Shown piece after piece: positions 52,754 through 61,224 of a stretch of DNA of 64,000 nt. The position numbers and the translations under genes are program-made. The stretch's first letter is position 1. Every line of letters begins with the position of its first letter. The notes beneath the pieces are model-generated. The model had not been told where the DNA came from and did not search any database. It saw only the letters and a list, made by a program, of their open reading frames with translations. The stretch is taken from assembly GCF_000308755.1 (NCBI RefSeq), contig NZ_BAGF01000084.1:1-64000 (forward strand), given 5' to 3'. Origin of the DNA: Nocardia pneumoniae NBRC 100136. GTDB lineage: Bacteria > Actinomycetota > Actinomycetes > Mycobacteriales > Mycobacteriaceae.

Positions 52754-53968
52754 ATGGACAGCCGATTCGGCCTCGGAATCGTGCTGGTCGGCGCGACCCT
52801 GCGCGCGCCGTTGACCAGCGTCGGACCGCTGATGCCGGTCATCACCGGCGACACCGGACTGTCCAGCGCGTACGCGGGTCTGCTCACCGCCCTGCCGCTG
52901 TTGATCTTCGCCGTGGTCCCGGTGCTGGTGCTGCGCACTGTGCATCATGGGCCCGAAAGGCTGGTGCGGCTCGCGCTGGTCGGCATGCTGGTGGGGCTGG
53001 TGATCCGCTCGGCGCCCGGGCAGCTGTGGCTGTTCACCGGGACGGTGGTGATCGCGGGGGCTATCGGGTTCGCGAATGTACTGCTGCCCGCCATCGTCCG
53101 CGGCAGCGTCTCCGCCACGCGTGTCACGGCGGTCACCGGCGCCTGGGTCGCGGCGATGTGCGCCGCGGCCGCTGTGTCCTCCGGAATCGCGGTACCGCTC
53201 GCCGATGTTCTGCCCGGTGGGTGGCGACCGGCGCTCGCGGCCACCGCACTGCTGACCGGCATCGCGTTGCTGGCCTGGCAGAGTCGCACCGAGCCCATAC
53301 CGGAACCGCCGCCTACCATCCGCCGGGTACCGATGCCGTGGCGTTCGGCCTTGGCTTGGCAGGTCAGCGCCTTTATGGGCTTGCAGGCGTTGGGGTTCTA
53401 CACCACACTCGCCTGGTTGCCCACCATCCTGCACGACAACGGGGTGTCGCACCAGACAGCGGGCTGGTCGCTGTTCGCGTTCCAGATCCTCGGTTTGGCG
53501 GTCATCAACACGATGCCCTGGCTCACCCGCACCGCCGCGGCGAAACGCTGCCTCGCTGTCGCCGCCTCGGTACTCGACGCCGCAGGATTCCTGCTGCTCG
53601 CGCTGGCCCCCGCTTTGGCCGGGCTGTCGATCCTCATGCTGGGCATCGGAGCGGGCGCATGCCTGGCCCTGGCCATGGCATTCCAGAGTGAACGCGCCGA
53701 CGACGCCGGCCACGCGGCCGCGCTGGCCGCGATGGCCCAGACCGTCGGGTTCACCCTCGCCGCAGTTGGCCCGACCCTGGTGGGCCTGCTCCACGCTCGG
53801 ACACACGGCTGGGCGCCCGCGCTGGGCGCGCTCACCGCGATGGCCCTCGTACAGGCCGCCGCGGCGGCCGGAGCCGGACGGTCGGAGACTGTCCGGCGCG
53901 ATCGGCACTCGGATCAAGTCCCAGGCCCTCGATCCACAGTTGACCACCCGCACCCACGGCCGGGATGA
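52754..53968 (+). CDS. MFS transporter, CynX/NimT-like
   Basis: A 404-residue, 12-helix major facilitator of the cyanate-permease-like group: ATLRAPLTSVGPLMPVITGD at helix 1-2, and SALAWQVSAFMGLQALGFYT starting the second half. ATG follows the cytochrome stop without a gap, so it belongs to the dpg operon and is the likely exporter of its product (inference). The last 25 residues are hydrophilic and unusual. Confidence 0.87.
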   Translation: MDSRFGLGIVLVGATLRAPLTSVGPLMPVITGDTGLSSAYAGLLTALPLLIFAVVPVLVLRTVHHGPERLVRLALVGMLVGLVIRSAPGQLWLFTGTVVIAGAIGFANVLLPAIVRGSVSATRVTAVTGAWVAAMCAAAAVSSGIAVPLADVLPGGWRPALAATALLTGIALLAWQSRTEPIPEPPPTIRRVPMPWRSALAWQVSAFMGLQALGFYTTLAWLPTILHDNGVSHQTAGWSLFAFQILGLAVINTMPWLTRTAAAKRCLAVAASVLDAAGFLLLALAPALAGLSILMLGIGAGACLALAMAFQSERADDAGHAAALAAMAQTVGFTLAAVGPTLVGLLHARTHGWAPALGALTAMALVQAAAAAGAGRSETVRRDRHSDQVPGPRSTVDHPHPRPG

Positions 53969-54042
53969 CCCCGCTGATGCCCACTGTGTGGCCCATCGGC
54001 GGTCGAGGGCGGAGTGTCGGTGCCTGCCGATACAGTCGCGGC

Positions 54043-54345
54043 GTGGCTGGATCGCGGTACACGTTCACGGCGGAGGTGTGGGAGCACCAAGGTGATGCCG
54101 CATGGCATTTCGTGTCGCTACCCGAAGACGTGGCCGACGAGATCGAGGAGCGGTACGCGCATCGGGCGGGCGGGTTCGGGGCCGTGCGGGTGCATGTGGT
54201 GATCGGCAACAGCCGATGGTCGACGTCGCTGTTCCCGGACAAGTCCCGGGCGACCTACGTGCTGCCGGTGAAGAAGGCGGTACGGGTCGCGGAAGGGCTC
54301 GAAGCGGGCTCGGCAGCGCGGGTGGAACTCACAGTCGCGCTGTAA
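54043..54345 (+). CDS. DUF1905 domain protein
   Basis: 100 residues from GTG 54043 (AGSRYTFTAEVWEHQGDAAW, then FVSLPEDVADEIEERY and SLFPDKSRATYVLPVKKAVR), the full DUF1905 domain. Function unknown. It is on the same strand as the dpg operon, but a 74-nt gap separates it and its promoter is probably independent. Confidence 0.8.
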   Translation: MAGSRYTFTAEVWEHQGDAAWHFVSLPEDVADEIEERYAHRAGGFGAVRVHVVIGNSRWSTSLFPDKSRATYVLPVKKAVRVAEGLEAGSAARVELTVAL

Positions 54346-54475
54346 TCGGCGAGAGTCGCTCGACGCAGACTGCGCGCACTACCGGCCCGCTATGTGAAGC
54401 GTCGATTGCCACCCGGCGGTGTGGAGGCGCTGATCTGCCGCGATAAGCCGGTCGACGCCGTCAGCGCCCGTCGAC

Positions 54476-54817
54476 TCAGCGCGGCTGCGCCGCCGACATG
54501 CACTCGCTGGCGATGCGGGTGCTGGCCGAGCGCGCCTTGTCCGCGTCTTCCTTGCTCATGCCCAGCGTCTCCTGGTTGGGAGCCTTCACGTCGTACTCGT
54601 CGCTGACCATGACCCGCAGCCCGGCCTGCGAAATCCCCTGTTCGACGAACACCTTCGCGGCGCAGTCGGCCAGTTGCTTGTTCTTGAGGCCTTTGTCCTG
54701 CAGCGACTGGGCGAGCTCGGCCTGCGTCACCGTGGGCGCCGCCGTGTCCTTGTCGCTGCCGCATGCCGCGAGCACCGGCAGCGCGATCAGCGCCGCGGCG
54801 ATCATGCAGATCCGCAC
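54476..54817 (-). CDS. Small lipoprotein of unknown function
   Basis: 113 residues from GTG 54817 (AGGAAGAGGAG upstream). The lipobox LAAC follows a hydrophobic stretch (MIAAALIALPVLAAC), so the mature protein is lipid-anchored at Cys. The exposed part is a helical domain with two further Cys (ADCAAKVF, SECMSA) that may form a disulfide. No family recognised. Confidence 0.72.
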   Translation of the reverse strand: MRICMIAAALIALPVLAACGSDKDTAAPTVTQAELAQSLQDKGLKNKQLADCAAKVFVEQGISQAGLRVMVSDEYDVKAPNQETLGMSKEDADKARSASTRIASECMSAAQPR

Positions 54818-54946
54818 CTGACTCCTCTTCCTCGACTGGCCACCGTCAGTGGCGTCGCCACCATAATGCCCCGCGGCGCGTCGCGGTAGTCGTACGCGCC
54901 GAAAACATAGAAGAGGTTGCCGCACAACGGTTTACGTGGACGGTAC

Positions 54947-55243
54947 TCACAGATCCATCGCCGCTCGCAACGCGGTGTCGAGCCGCTCCAGGGTTTCGGT
55001 GTCCACCACGTCGACCCGCTCGGCCAGCCATCCGCGGAAGATGCGCCCGATATTGCCCGCATGCACCCAGCCGTGCTCCTGCACCGGGACCGCGAGGATG
55101 TCCCGCGGATCCTCCTCGATCACCTCCGCGGCGATCAGCCACGGACGCGGCGATTCATTGATGCCATCACTGCTGATCAGCACGACCGTTCGGCGACGCG
55201 GCGAACCATGCGGGTTGTAGATCCACAGTTCACCCCGACGCAC
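54947..55243 (-). CDS. MazF-like toxin
   Basis: 98 residues from GTG 55243 with GAGGAGG upstream. The CcdB/MazF fold is suggested by RRGELWIYNPHGSPRRRTVV, VLISSDGINE and LAVPVQEHGWVHAGNIGRIF. MazF toxins are ribosome-independent endoribonucleases. The gene overlaps the upstream antitoxin by 14 nt, the usual arrangement for a toxin-antitoxin operon. Confidence 0.75.
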   Translation of the reverse strand: MRRGELWIYNPHGSPRRRTVVLISSDGINESPRPWLIAAEVIEEDPRDILAVPVQEHGWVHAGNIGRIFRGWLAERVDVVDTETLERLDTALRAAMDL

Positions 55244-55454
55244 GCATCGCCTCCTCGGCGGCCGCCAGCTCGGCCGCGTCCGCCGCGGCATCGGCGGTCA
55301 CATCCGACACCGGACCGACGCCGGTTCGCACGGCTTCCCGCCGCGCGGCCTTCGATATCCACGCCGAGGGCGACATACCCGCGCGAGCCGCCGCCTGCTC
55401 GGCGTATGACCAAGCGGCTTCGTCCAGCGAAAGGGTCACCTTACGGGTTGCCAT
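55230..55454 (-). CDS. Ribbon-helix-helix-like antitoxin
   Basis: 74 residues (MATRKVTLSLDEAAWSYAEQ, then AGMSPSAWISKAARREAVRT). The N-terminal beta strand KVTLSL followed by two helices fits a ribbon-helix-helix DNA-binding protein; the acidic Ala-rich C-terminus would wrap the toxin. It precedes and overlaps the MazF-like gene and would autoregulate the pair. Confidence 0.75.
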   Translation of the reverse strand: MATRKVTLSLDEAAWSYAEQAAARAGMSPSAWISKAARREAVRTGVGPVSDVTADAAADAAELAAAEEAMRASG

Positions 55455-55619
55455 ACCAATTATCGTACCGGTCGCGCCCGACCCGGCGCCAGACTCGTTT
55501 TCCCAGCACACGGGACGAGCGAGCGAGGTCGCGGTGTGGCGCACGGTCCGATCGATCCGAACTGATGGCCGCTGACTGCTGTTAGGGTTGGCGCAGGCGG
55601 ACGAACGGAGACGACAAGC

Positions 55620-56408
55620 ATGACGACGTTGCACCATCACCGGGTCGGCGCAGGGGAACCGCTCGTGCTGGTGCACGGGGTCGGAAGCCGGTGGCAGATC
55701 TGGGAACCGATCATCGACACCCTCGCCGCCTCGTATGACGTGATCGCCGTCGACCTGCCCGGCTTCGGTGGATCGAACCCCCTCGCACACACGACCGTCG
55801 ACACCCTCACCGACGCGCTCACCGAATTCCTCGCGACGCAGGGAATCGAACGGCCGCATCTGGCGGGCAACTCGATGGGCGGTCTGATCACGCTGAATCT
55901 GGGGGCACGCGGTCTGGCCCGCTCGGTCACCGCGTATTCGCCGATCGGCTTCTGGGACACGGCGGGTCGCGTGTGGTGCCAGCAGTCGCTGGGTAAGTCG
56001 CGGGCGCTCGCGCGACTGCTCCGGCCGACACTGCCGTTCGTCCTCGGAAACGCCGCGGGGCGGACCGTCTTTCTCTCGCTGATCTTCGGCAAGCCCTGGG
56101 CTCTGGACCACCAGATGGCGCTGGAGACGGCCATCGGCGCGGTCGAGGCGACCGGATTCGACGAGGCGCTCGCCTCGTTCGCCGACGCGCGACTGCGCGA
56201 AATCGGCTCGCTCACCGACATTCCCGTGACAGTCGCCTGGGGCAGCCGCGACATCCTGCTCACCTATGCCACCCAGAGCCGCAGGGCCCGTCGCGCGTTG
56301 CCGACCGCCGAGCACGTCACGTTGCACGGCAGCGGGCACAGTCCGTTCCCCGACGACCCCGCCGCCTGCGCACAGGTTCTGTTCGAGACGATCGCGCGGG
56401 CGCGGTAG
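55620..56408 (+). CDS. Alpha/beta hydrolase
   Basis: A 262-residue serine hydrolase: VLVHGVGSRWQIWEP (oxyanion region), DLPGFGGSNP, nucleophile Ser in GNSMGGLITLN and catalytic His in GSGHSPFPDDP. Similar to many esterase/lactonase-type enzymes; substrate unknown. It converges with an enoyl-CoA hydratase gene 9 nt away. Confidence 0.87.
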   Translation: MTTLHHHRVGAGEPLVLVHGVGSRWQIWEPIIDTLAASYDVIAVDLPGFGGSNPLAHTTVDTLTDALTEFLATQGIERPHLAGNSMGGLITLNLGARGLARSVTAYSPIGFWDTAGRVWCQQSLGKSRALARLLRPTLPFVLGNAAGRTVFLSLIFGKPWALDHQMALETAIGAVEATGFDEALASFADARLREIGSLTDIPVTVAWGSRDILLTYATQSRRARRALPTAEHVTLHGSGHSPFPDDPAACAQVLFETIARAR

Positions 56409-56417
56409 ACGTTCGGT

Positions 56418-57182
56418 TCAGCGGCCCTGCCACTGGGGCTCGCGCTTCTGCGCGAATGCCAGCGCACCCTCGGCGGCGTCCTTGGAGAACAGGGCAGGCA
56501 ACGCGATCTCGCCCTGCTTCGCGAACGCCTCCGCGACCCGCCAATCCGGTGACTCGTCGATGATCCGCTTGCTCGCCGCCACCGCCAGCGGTGCGGCCGC
56601 GGCGATCTCGGCCGCCAGCTCCAGCGCGACGGAGAGCGCGGCGCCGGGTTCGGTGACGCGGTTGACCAAGCCGAGCTGGTAGAGCCGCTCGGCGCCGACC
56701 CTTCCGCCGGTGAGCGCCAATTCAGCGGCCATGCTGCGCGGCAGCCGCTGAGTCAGCCGCAGCACGCCACCGCCCGCGGCGACCAGACCGCGCTTGACCT
56801 CCGGGATGCCGAACTGCGCGTTCCGCGCGGCGACGATGAGATCGCCGGACAAAGCCAGCTCGAAGCCACCGGCCAGCGCGAAGCCCTCCACCGCCGAGAT
56901 CATCGGCTTCGCCGGGGGCTTCGCGGTGATGCCGAGCGGACCGCGGTGCTGGGTGATGGGCATCTCGCCCTTCGAGGCGGCCACGAGATCCATTCCTGCG
57001 CTGAAGGTCGCGCCCGCACCGGTCAGGACGAGCACGCGCGCGGCGGCGTCGGCTTCGAACTCGTCGACGGCGGCCTCGATGGCTTGCGCGGTGGCCAGGT
57101 TGATCGCGTTGCGCGCCTCGGGACGGTTGACCGTCAGCACGGTGATCGCATCGCGCCGTTCGACACCTACCAGGTCGGTCAT
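56418..57182 (-). CDS. Enoyl-CoA hydratase/isomerase family protein
   Basis: A 254-residue crotonase: ITVLTVNRPEARNAINLATA, TFSAGMDLVAASKG, ISAVEGFALAGGFELALSGD and FGIPEVKRGLVAAGGG. The Glu of the EVKRG motif is one of the two usual catalytic acids; the second position (GGGVLR) lacks a Glu, so the reaction may not be simple hydration. The start codon overlaps the end of a short upstream frame in an ATGA. Confidence 0.88.
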   Translation of the reverse strand: MTDLVGVERRDAITVLTVNRPEARNAINLATAQAIEAAVDEFEADAAARVLVLTGAGATFSAGMDLVAASKGEMPITQHRGPLGITAKPPAKPMISAVEGFALAGGFELALSGDLIVAARNAQFGIPEVKRGLVAAGGGVLRLTQRLPRSMAAELALTGGRVGAERLYQLGLVNRVTEPGAALSVALELAAEIAAAAPLAVAASKRIIDESPDWRVAEAFAKQGEIALPALFSKDAAEGALAFAQKREPQWQGR

Positions 57183-57365
57183 CGGGCGCTCCTCTCGGTG
57201 AGCAGGGTGAACGTGTCCGCGGCGAGATCGGCGCCCGCACGGAGCAGGCGGCTGCCGCGGTGGTGCCGGTATCCGGCGCCCGGACCAGTATGCGCGGTTG
57301 CGCGAGCGCCAGCGCGCTCACCGCGACGCCTTCCAGGCGAACTGACTCGTGAGTAAGATTCGAGA

Positions 57366-58121
57366 ATGGGCACCAACATTGCGCTGCGGTTCGACAACGA
57401 CCGCGCCTACGTCACGCTCGACCGGCCGGACAAGCACAACGGCCTGACCATCAACATGATTAGCGAGCTGATTGCTAGCGCGAAAACCGTGGCTCGTCAC
57501 CCGGAAGTCCGCGCGGTAATCCTGTCCGGCAACGGGCCCAGTTTCAGCAGCGGCATGGACATCGCGGCGGCTTCCAGCGATCCCCTGGCAATTGGGCGCA
57601 ACTTCGTGCCGCTCCCCGGGCGCGGCACGAACGCCTTCCAAGAAGCGTGCTGGGCGTGGCGCCGCCTGCCGGTCCCGGTGATCGCGGCGGTGCACGGGCG
57701 CTGCTACGGCGGCGGACTGCAGCTCGCGCTCGCCGCGGACGTCCGCTTCGCCGCCCCGGACGCGGCGTTCTCCGTGATGGAAGCCAAGCACGGCCTCGTC
57801 CCAGACATGACCGGAGCGGCAACGCTATCCCGGCTGGTCGGCGTGGATAAGGCGCTCCTGCTGGCGATGACCGCGGACACCGTGGACGCCGCCTACGCGG
57901 CCAGGATCGGCTTGGTCACGGAGGTGGCGGCCGACCCGGTCGCCGAGGCGGAGAAACTGGCCGACCAGATCGCGGCTCGGCCACGGCACGCCGTCGCGGC
58001 CGCCAAGCGGCTGTTCGAGAAGACCTGGCACGCCTCGCCGCGGCGCACCTTCGCCGTCGAGCGTGCCACCCAGCTCCCACTGATCCTGCGGAAGGCAATC
58101 AGCAATCTAACAGCAAGATAG
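57366..58121 (+). CDS. Enoyl-CoA hydratase/isomerase family protein
   Basis: A 251-residue crotonase divergent from the previous one: AYVTLDRPDKHNGLTINMIS, SFSSGMDIAAAS, IAAVHGRCYGGGLQLALAAD and SVMEAKHGLVPDMTG. It keeps an acid in the MEAKHG segment. A 183-bp region between the two start codons would hold both promoters. Substrate unknown. Confidence 0.88.
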   Translation: MGTNIALRFDNDRAYVTLDRPDKHNGLTINMISELIASAKTVARHPEVRAVILSGNGPSFSSGMDIAAASSDPLAIGRNFVPLPGRGTNAFQEACWAWRRLPVPVIAAVHGRCYGGGLQLALAADVRFAAPDAAFSVMEAKHGLVPDMTGAATLSRLVGVDKALLLAMTADTVDAAYAARIGLVTEVAADPVAEAEKLADQIAARPRHAVAAAKRLFEKTWHASPRRTFAVERATQLPLILRKAISNLTAR

Positions 58122-58236
58122 CTGAACGCTAACCAGTCTGCGACGAAAGCCCCGAATCCGCCGGTTGCGCTGCTACCATTTGCACGATTTGCCAGCCAGT
58201 CGATCTAGCGGTGCGAGGCACACTGCGAAGGAGTCT

Positions 58237-59406
58237 GTGTATCGCGGGACGTCTGTGTTTCGCACCGCTCCCGGCACGAAACCGGAGGGCTCACAGACCT
58301 TGATCAGAACCGCATCCTTGCTGCTCTCGGCGCTGGCGGGTATCTCGGCCCTGCTCTGCCCAGCGACTAGCCCCGCATTCGCCAATCCGAACGCCATCAA
58401 CCCGATTCCCGTGCTCAACGGCACCACCGGACTGCCCAATCTGGTCGGCCGCGCCAGGGCGGTCTTCCAAGTGACGGGTATGGCCAGTCCGAACAACACC
58501 CAGAATTACAACGTGCTCGGGACCGACCTGGGGATCATGTGGGACAACGGGCACGGCGAAATGCTCACCGCGTTCGGCGATACCGCCGGTTTCGGCTTCC
58601 CGAATCTGCTCGCGGGCAGCATGTGGGCCTGGCGCAGCAATATCCTGCTCCGCAGCCATACCACGGATCCGGCGGAGGGCATCTATTTCGACAGCGCGGT
58701 CCGCGACGTGTTCGGCCAGGCGCGTGATCTGGTTCCCAGCCCGAAGATTCCCTTTCTGGAGATCAGCCGCATTCCCACCGCGGGCATCGCGGTCGACGGC
58801 GTGCAGTACATGAGCTTGATGTCGGTGCGGAGCTGGGACGACGTCGGACGGTGGAGCACCAATTTCTCCGGACTGGCCGTCTCCGGCGACAACGGCGAGA
58901 CCTGGGCGGAATTGCCGGAAACCCGGCGCCCGAACGAGGGCGGAAACGCCAACTTCCAGATGAACGCCTTTCTCGCCGACGGCGGATACATCTACGAATA
59001 CGGCACCCGATCCGGGCGCAACCACACCGCCCACGTGGCTCGCGTCCGGGCGCATGACATCGCCGATCTCAGCGAATACGAATATTGGGACGGCAACGGT
59101 TGGCGTAAGAACGACGTGAATGCCGCGGCACCCATCATGTGGGGTGTGAGCGAGTTGTCGGTGATGTACAACGCGTATCTCGGGCAGTTCATTTCGCTCA
59201 CCACCGACCCGTTCAACTCCGTGGTGATGCGCCGCGCGTCCTCTCCGGTCGGCCCGTGGAGCGAACCCGAAGTGCTGATCGACTCGCGCGAATTGCCCAC
59301 CGCCTATGCGCCATCGATCTTTCCGTACCAGACGGGTCGTGATCTGTACTTCCTCACGACCGTGCACAGCCAATACAACGTCGTGCTGATGCGCACGACG
59401 TTGTAG
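58237..59406 (+). CDS. Secreted DUF4185 protein
   Basis: A secreted protein with a signal peptide (RTASLLLSALAGISALLC, cleavage near AFA-NP) and a DUF4185 domain of beta-propeller type: NVLGTDLGIMWDNGHGEMLT, FGDTAGFGFP, WRSNILLRS, and SGDNGETW (an Asp-box-like turn). Sialidase/arabinofuranosidase-like folds share these features, so a role on cell-wall glycans is possible. The start is uncertain: GTG 58237 has AAGGAG only 3 nt away, while TTG 58300 (GGAGGG 10 nt upstream) also leaves a full signal peptide. Confidence 0.8.
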   Translation: MYRGTSVFRTAPGTKPEGSQTLIRTASLLLSALAGISALLCPATSPAFANPNAINPIPVLNGTTGLPNLVGRARAVFQVTGMASPNNTQNYNVLGTDLGIMWDNGHGEMLTAFGDTAGFGFPNLLAGSMWAWRSNILLRSHTTDPAEGIYFDSAVRDVFGQARDLVPSPKIPFLEISRIPTAGIAVDGVQYMSLMSVRSWDDVGRWSTNFSGLAVSGDNGETWAELPETRRPNEGGNANFQMNAFLADGGYIYEYGTRSGRNHTAHVARVRAHDIADLSEYEYWDGNGWRKNDVNAAAPIMWGVSELSVMYNAYLGQFISLTTDPFNSVVMRRASSPVGPWSEPEVLIDSRELPTAYAPSIFPYQTGRDLYFLTTVHSQYNVVLMRTTL

Positions 59407-59584
59407 CTCGCGACGTACCGATCCAACGTGGCCCGCACCGCCGAGAGTGCCGCCCGGCCGTTGCGACCACGCCGTCGCGACCGACCGCACCGACCCCGGC
59501 TTTCCCGGCCGGGGCCTCGACGCCCTGATCGCGCCGCTCGACGCCCCGACTGTAGCCGGGCTCGGCGATCAATAGACTCACGAT

Positions 59585-60259
59585 ATGGATGCGGCCGATT
59601 GGGACGAGCGCTATGCGCAAACGGAATTGGTCTGGGGCGCACCGCCGAACAACACCGTGGTGGAACACGTCTACGGGTTGGAGCGGCGGACGCCGCCGCA
59701 ACCCGCCACGCCCGACGGCGAGCCACCGGAGTTTCCCCGCGCCCTCGATTTGGCGTGCGGGGAAGGCCGCAACGCTTTGTGGTTGGCCACGCACGGCTGG
59801 CAGGTGCACGCCGTCGACTACTCCCAGGTGGGCATCGACAAGGGACGCACCGTGGCGTCCCGGCTGTCCCGATCGGTCCGCGGTCGCATCACCTGGCAGT
59901 GCGCCGACGTCACCGACCTGGACGCGGCGGGCGTCACCGGGCCGTTCGAGCTGGTGCTGATGGTCTTCCTGCACCTGCCCGCCGAGCAGCGCCGCGCGGT
60001 GGTTCGCAAGGCGGCTGGTCTGCTCGCTCCCGAAGGCACCCTGCTCGTGCTCGGCCACGACACCACCAACCTGACCGACGGCTGCGGCGGGCCGCAGGAC
60101 CCCGCCATCCTCTTCACCCCGGACGACATCGTCGCCGACCTCGGCCCCGTGATCGCCGCCAACCGCATCCGCGTCCGCATCGCCGACCGCGTGTACCGCC
60201 CGACCGAAACCCGCGATGCCATCGATGCCCTGGTCATCGCCACTCGCCCGGCCGAGTGA
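59585..60259 (+). CDS. Class I SAM-dependent methyltransferase
   Basis: 224 residues, TehB/thiopurine-like: DWDERYAQTELVWGAPPN at the N-terminus, motif I ALDLACGEGRNALWLATHGW, VHAVDYSQVGIDKGR and a C-terminal strand DALVIATRPAE. The substrate is likely a small molecule. It converges with a hydrolase gene 41 nt away. Confidence 0.87.
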   Translation: MDAADWDERYAQTELVWGAPPNNTVVEHVYGLERRTPPQPATPDGEPPEFPRALDLACGEGRNALWLATHGWQVHAVDYSQVGIDKGRTVASRLSRSVRGRITWQCADVTDLDAAGVTGPFELVLMVFLHLPAEQRRAVVRKAAGLLAPEGTLLVLGHDTTNLTDGCGGPQDPAILFTPDDIVADLGPVIAANRIRVRIADRVYRPTETRDAIDALVIATRPAE

Positions 60260-60300
60260 CACGGACCCGCCCGCTCGACCCGGGACGCCAAAAGCCCAGT

Positions 60301-60900
60301 TCAGGCCCAGCGTTCCAACCACGGGATGACGGTCTCGGCGATCAGATCGAATCCGGCCCGGAACGCGTGCGCTTGCCCGGGAATGATCCGGACTTCGGCG
60401 GCATCGTCGGCATCGGGAATGCCGAACGGGTCGTTCGCGCCATTGACGACCACCACCTCGATGTCTCCCGGGGCGAGTAGCTCGTCCCGGCGGGAGTTCT
60501 CCGGCTTGCCCGGCGGGTGCAGCGGGAACGAGAGCGCGAGCACGCCGCGAGCCCTGGCTGCGACGGCGGTGCGGCAGGCGACCCGCGCACCGTTGCTGCG
60601 CCCACCCTGGATCAGGGGGATGCGCTTGCGGCCGCGTAGCCGAGCGACGATCTCCAGCCATGCCTCGTCCTGCTTGACCGCCGAACCGGGCGCCCGACGC
60701 CCGGCGACCCGATAGGGCTGCACCACCCGCGCCACGGCGCCACCCAGCCGCAGCGCCGAATCACGCACGGCCAGAAGGTCTTTCGTATCCACCCCGCCGC
60801 CCGCACCATGCGTCAGCAGCAGCAGGAACGCGGGCCTGCGGGGCTGCTCCAGCTCGACCTCGGCCGGTCCAGCACTCGTCTCGATGCGCATTGTCTCCAT
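60301..60900 (-). CDS. Small alpha/beta hydrolase (dienelactone-hydrolase/KANL3-like)
   Basis: A 199-residue hydrolase: LLLLTHGAGGGVDTKDLLAV, IQGGRSNGARVACRTA (nucleophile Ser), VVNGANDPFGIP (acid Asp) and PGQAHAFR (His). This is the Tex30/KANL3-like group of bacterial alpha/beta hydrolases, whose substrates are unknown. An ATG nine bases downstream of the first is also possible. Confidence 0.83.
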   Translation of the reverse strand: METMRIETSAGPAEVELEQPRRPAFLLLLTHGAGGGVDTKDLLAVRDSALRLGGAVARVVQPYRVAGRRAPGSAVKQDEAWLEIVARLRGRKRIPLIQGGRSNGARVACRTAVAARARGVLALSFPLHPPGKPENSRRDELLAPGDIEVVVVNGANDPFGIPDADDAAEVRIIPGQAHAFRAGFDLIAETVIPWLERWA

Positions 60901-61224
60901 CTTGCCTGCTCGGCCTAGTTCTCAGGGCCGCCACCCTGCGCAACCACACCGGCCCAAGCTGCATTTTCGAGCGCAGCGAGACCGAGCACTGGCCGTTCGC
61001 GTCGCAGGCGCTGGCAAACCAACACAGCGCCGCAGATCAGACACTGTAAAACGCATCACATTGCCTGCTCAGCTCTTTGCGTCGTCATTACCGGCCGGTA
61101 ATATGGCGCATAAGTTACCCGCGAGTAGCATGCGGAAAACCGGCACGACTACCCGGTGGAGCGAACAACGGGCGGGAACGGCACCAACCGACCGCACCAA
61201 CTCAACGGAGAGTGAGTACTGACA
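60901..61224. other. 324-bp divergent regulatory region upstream of fadE5
   Basis: No gene seen. The notable elements are the palindromes at 61089-61129 before fadE5. Confidence 0.5.
61089..61129. promoter_or_regulatory. TTACCGGCCGGTAA palindrome and second site upstream of fadE5
   Basis: TTACCGGCCGGTAA (61089-61102) is a perfect 14-bp palindrome; TTACCCGCGAGTAG (61116-61129) is a weaker copy 27 bp on. The former differs from TTACTGGCGGGTAA upstream of the etfD-like gene at only two positions. It probably binds a TetR-type repressor of fatty-acid oxidation genes (inference). Confidence 0.55.

Noticed and set aside
52337..53953. 538-codon minus-strand open frame
   Set aside because: Antisense to the cytochrome b561 and MFS genes, with composition dominated by Gly, Arg and Gln and no family likeness.
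57179..57397. 72-codon minus-strand frame ending in an ATGA overlap with the crotonase start
   Set aside because: It begins inside the divergent crotonase gene and has no recognisable domain; at most a remnant, not enough to call a gene.
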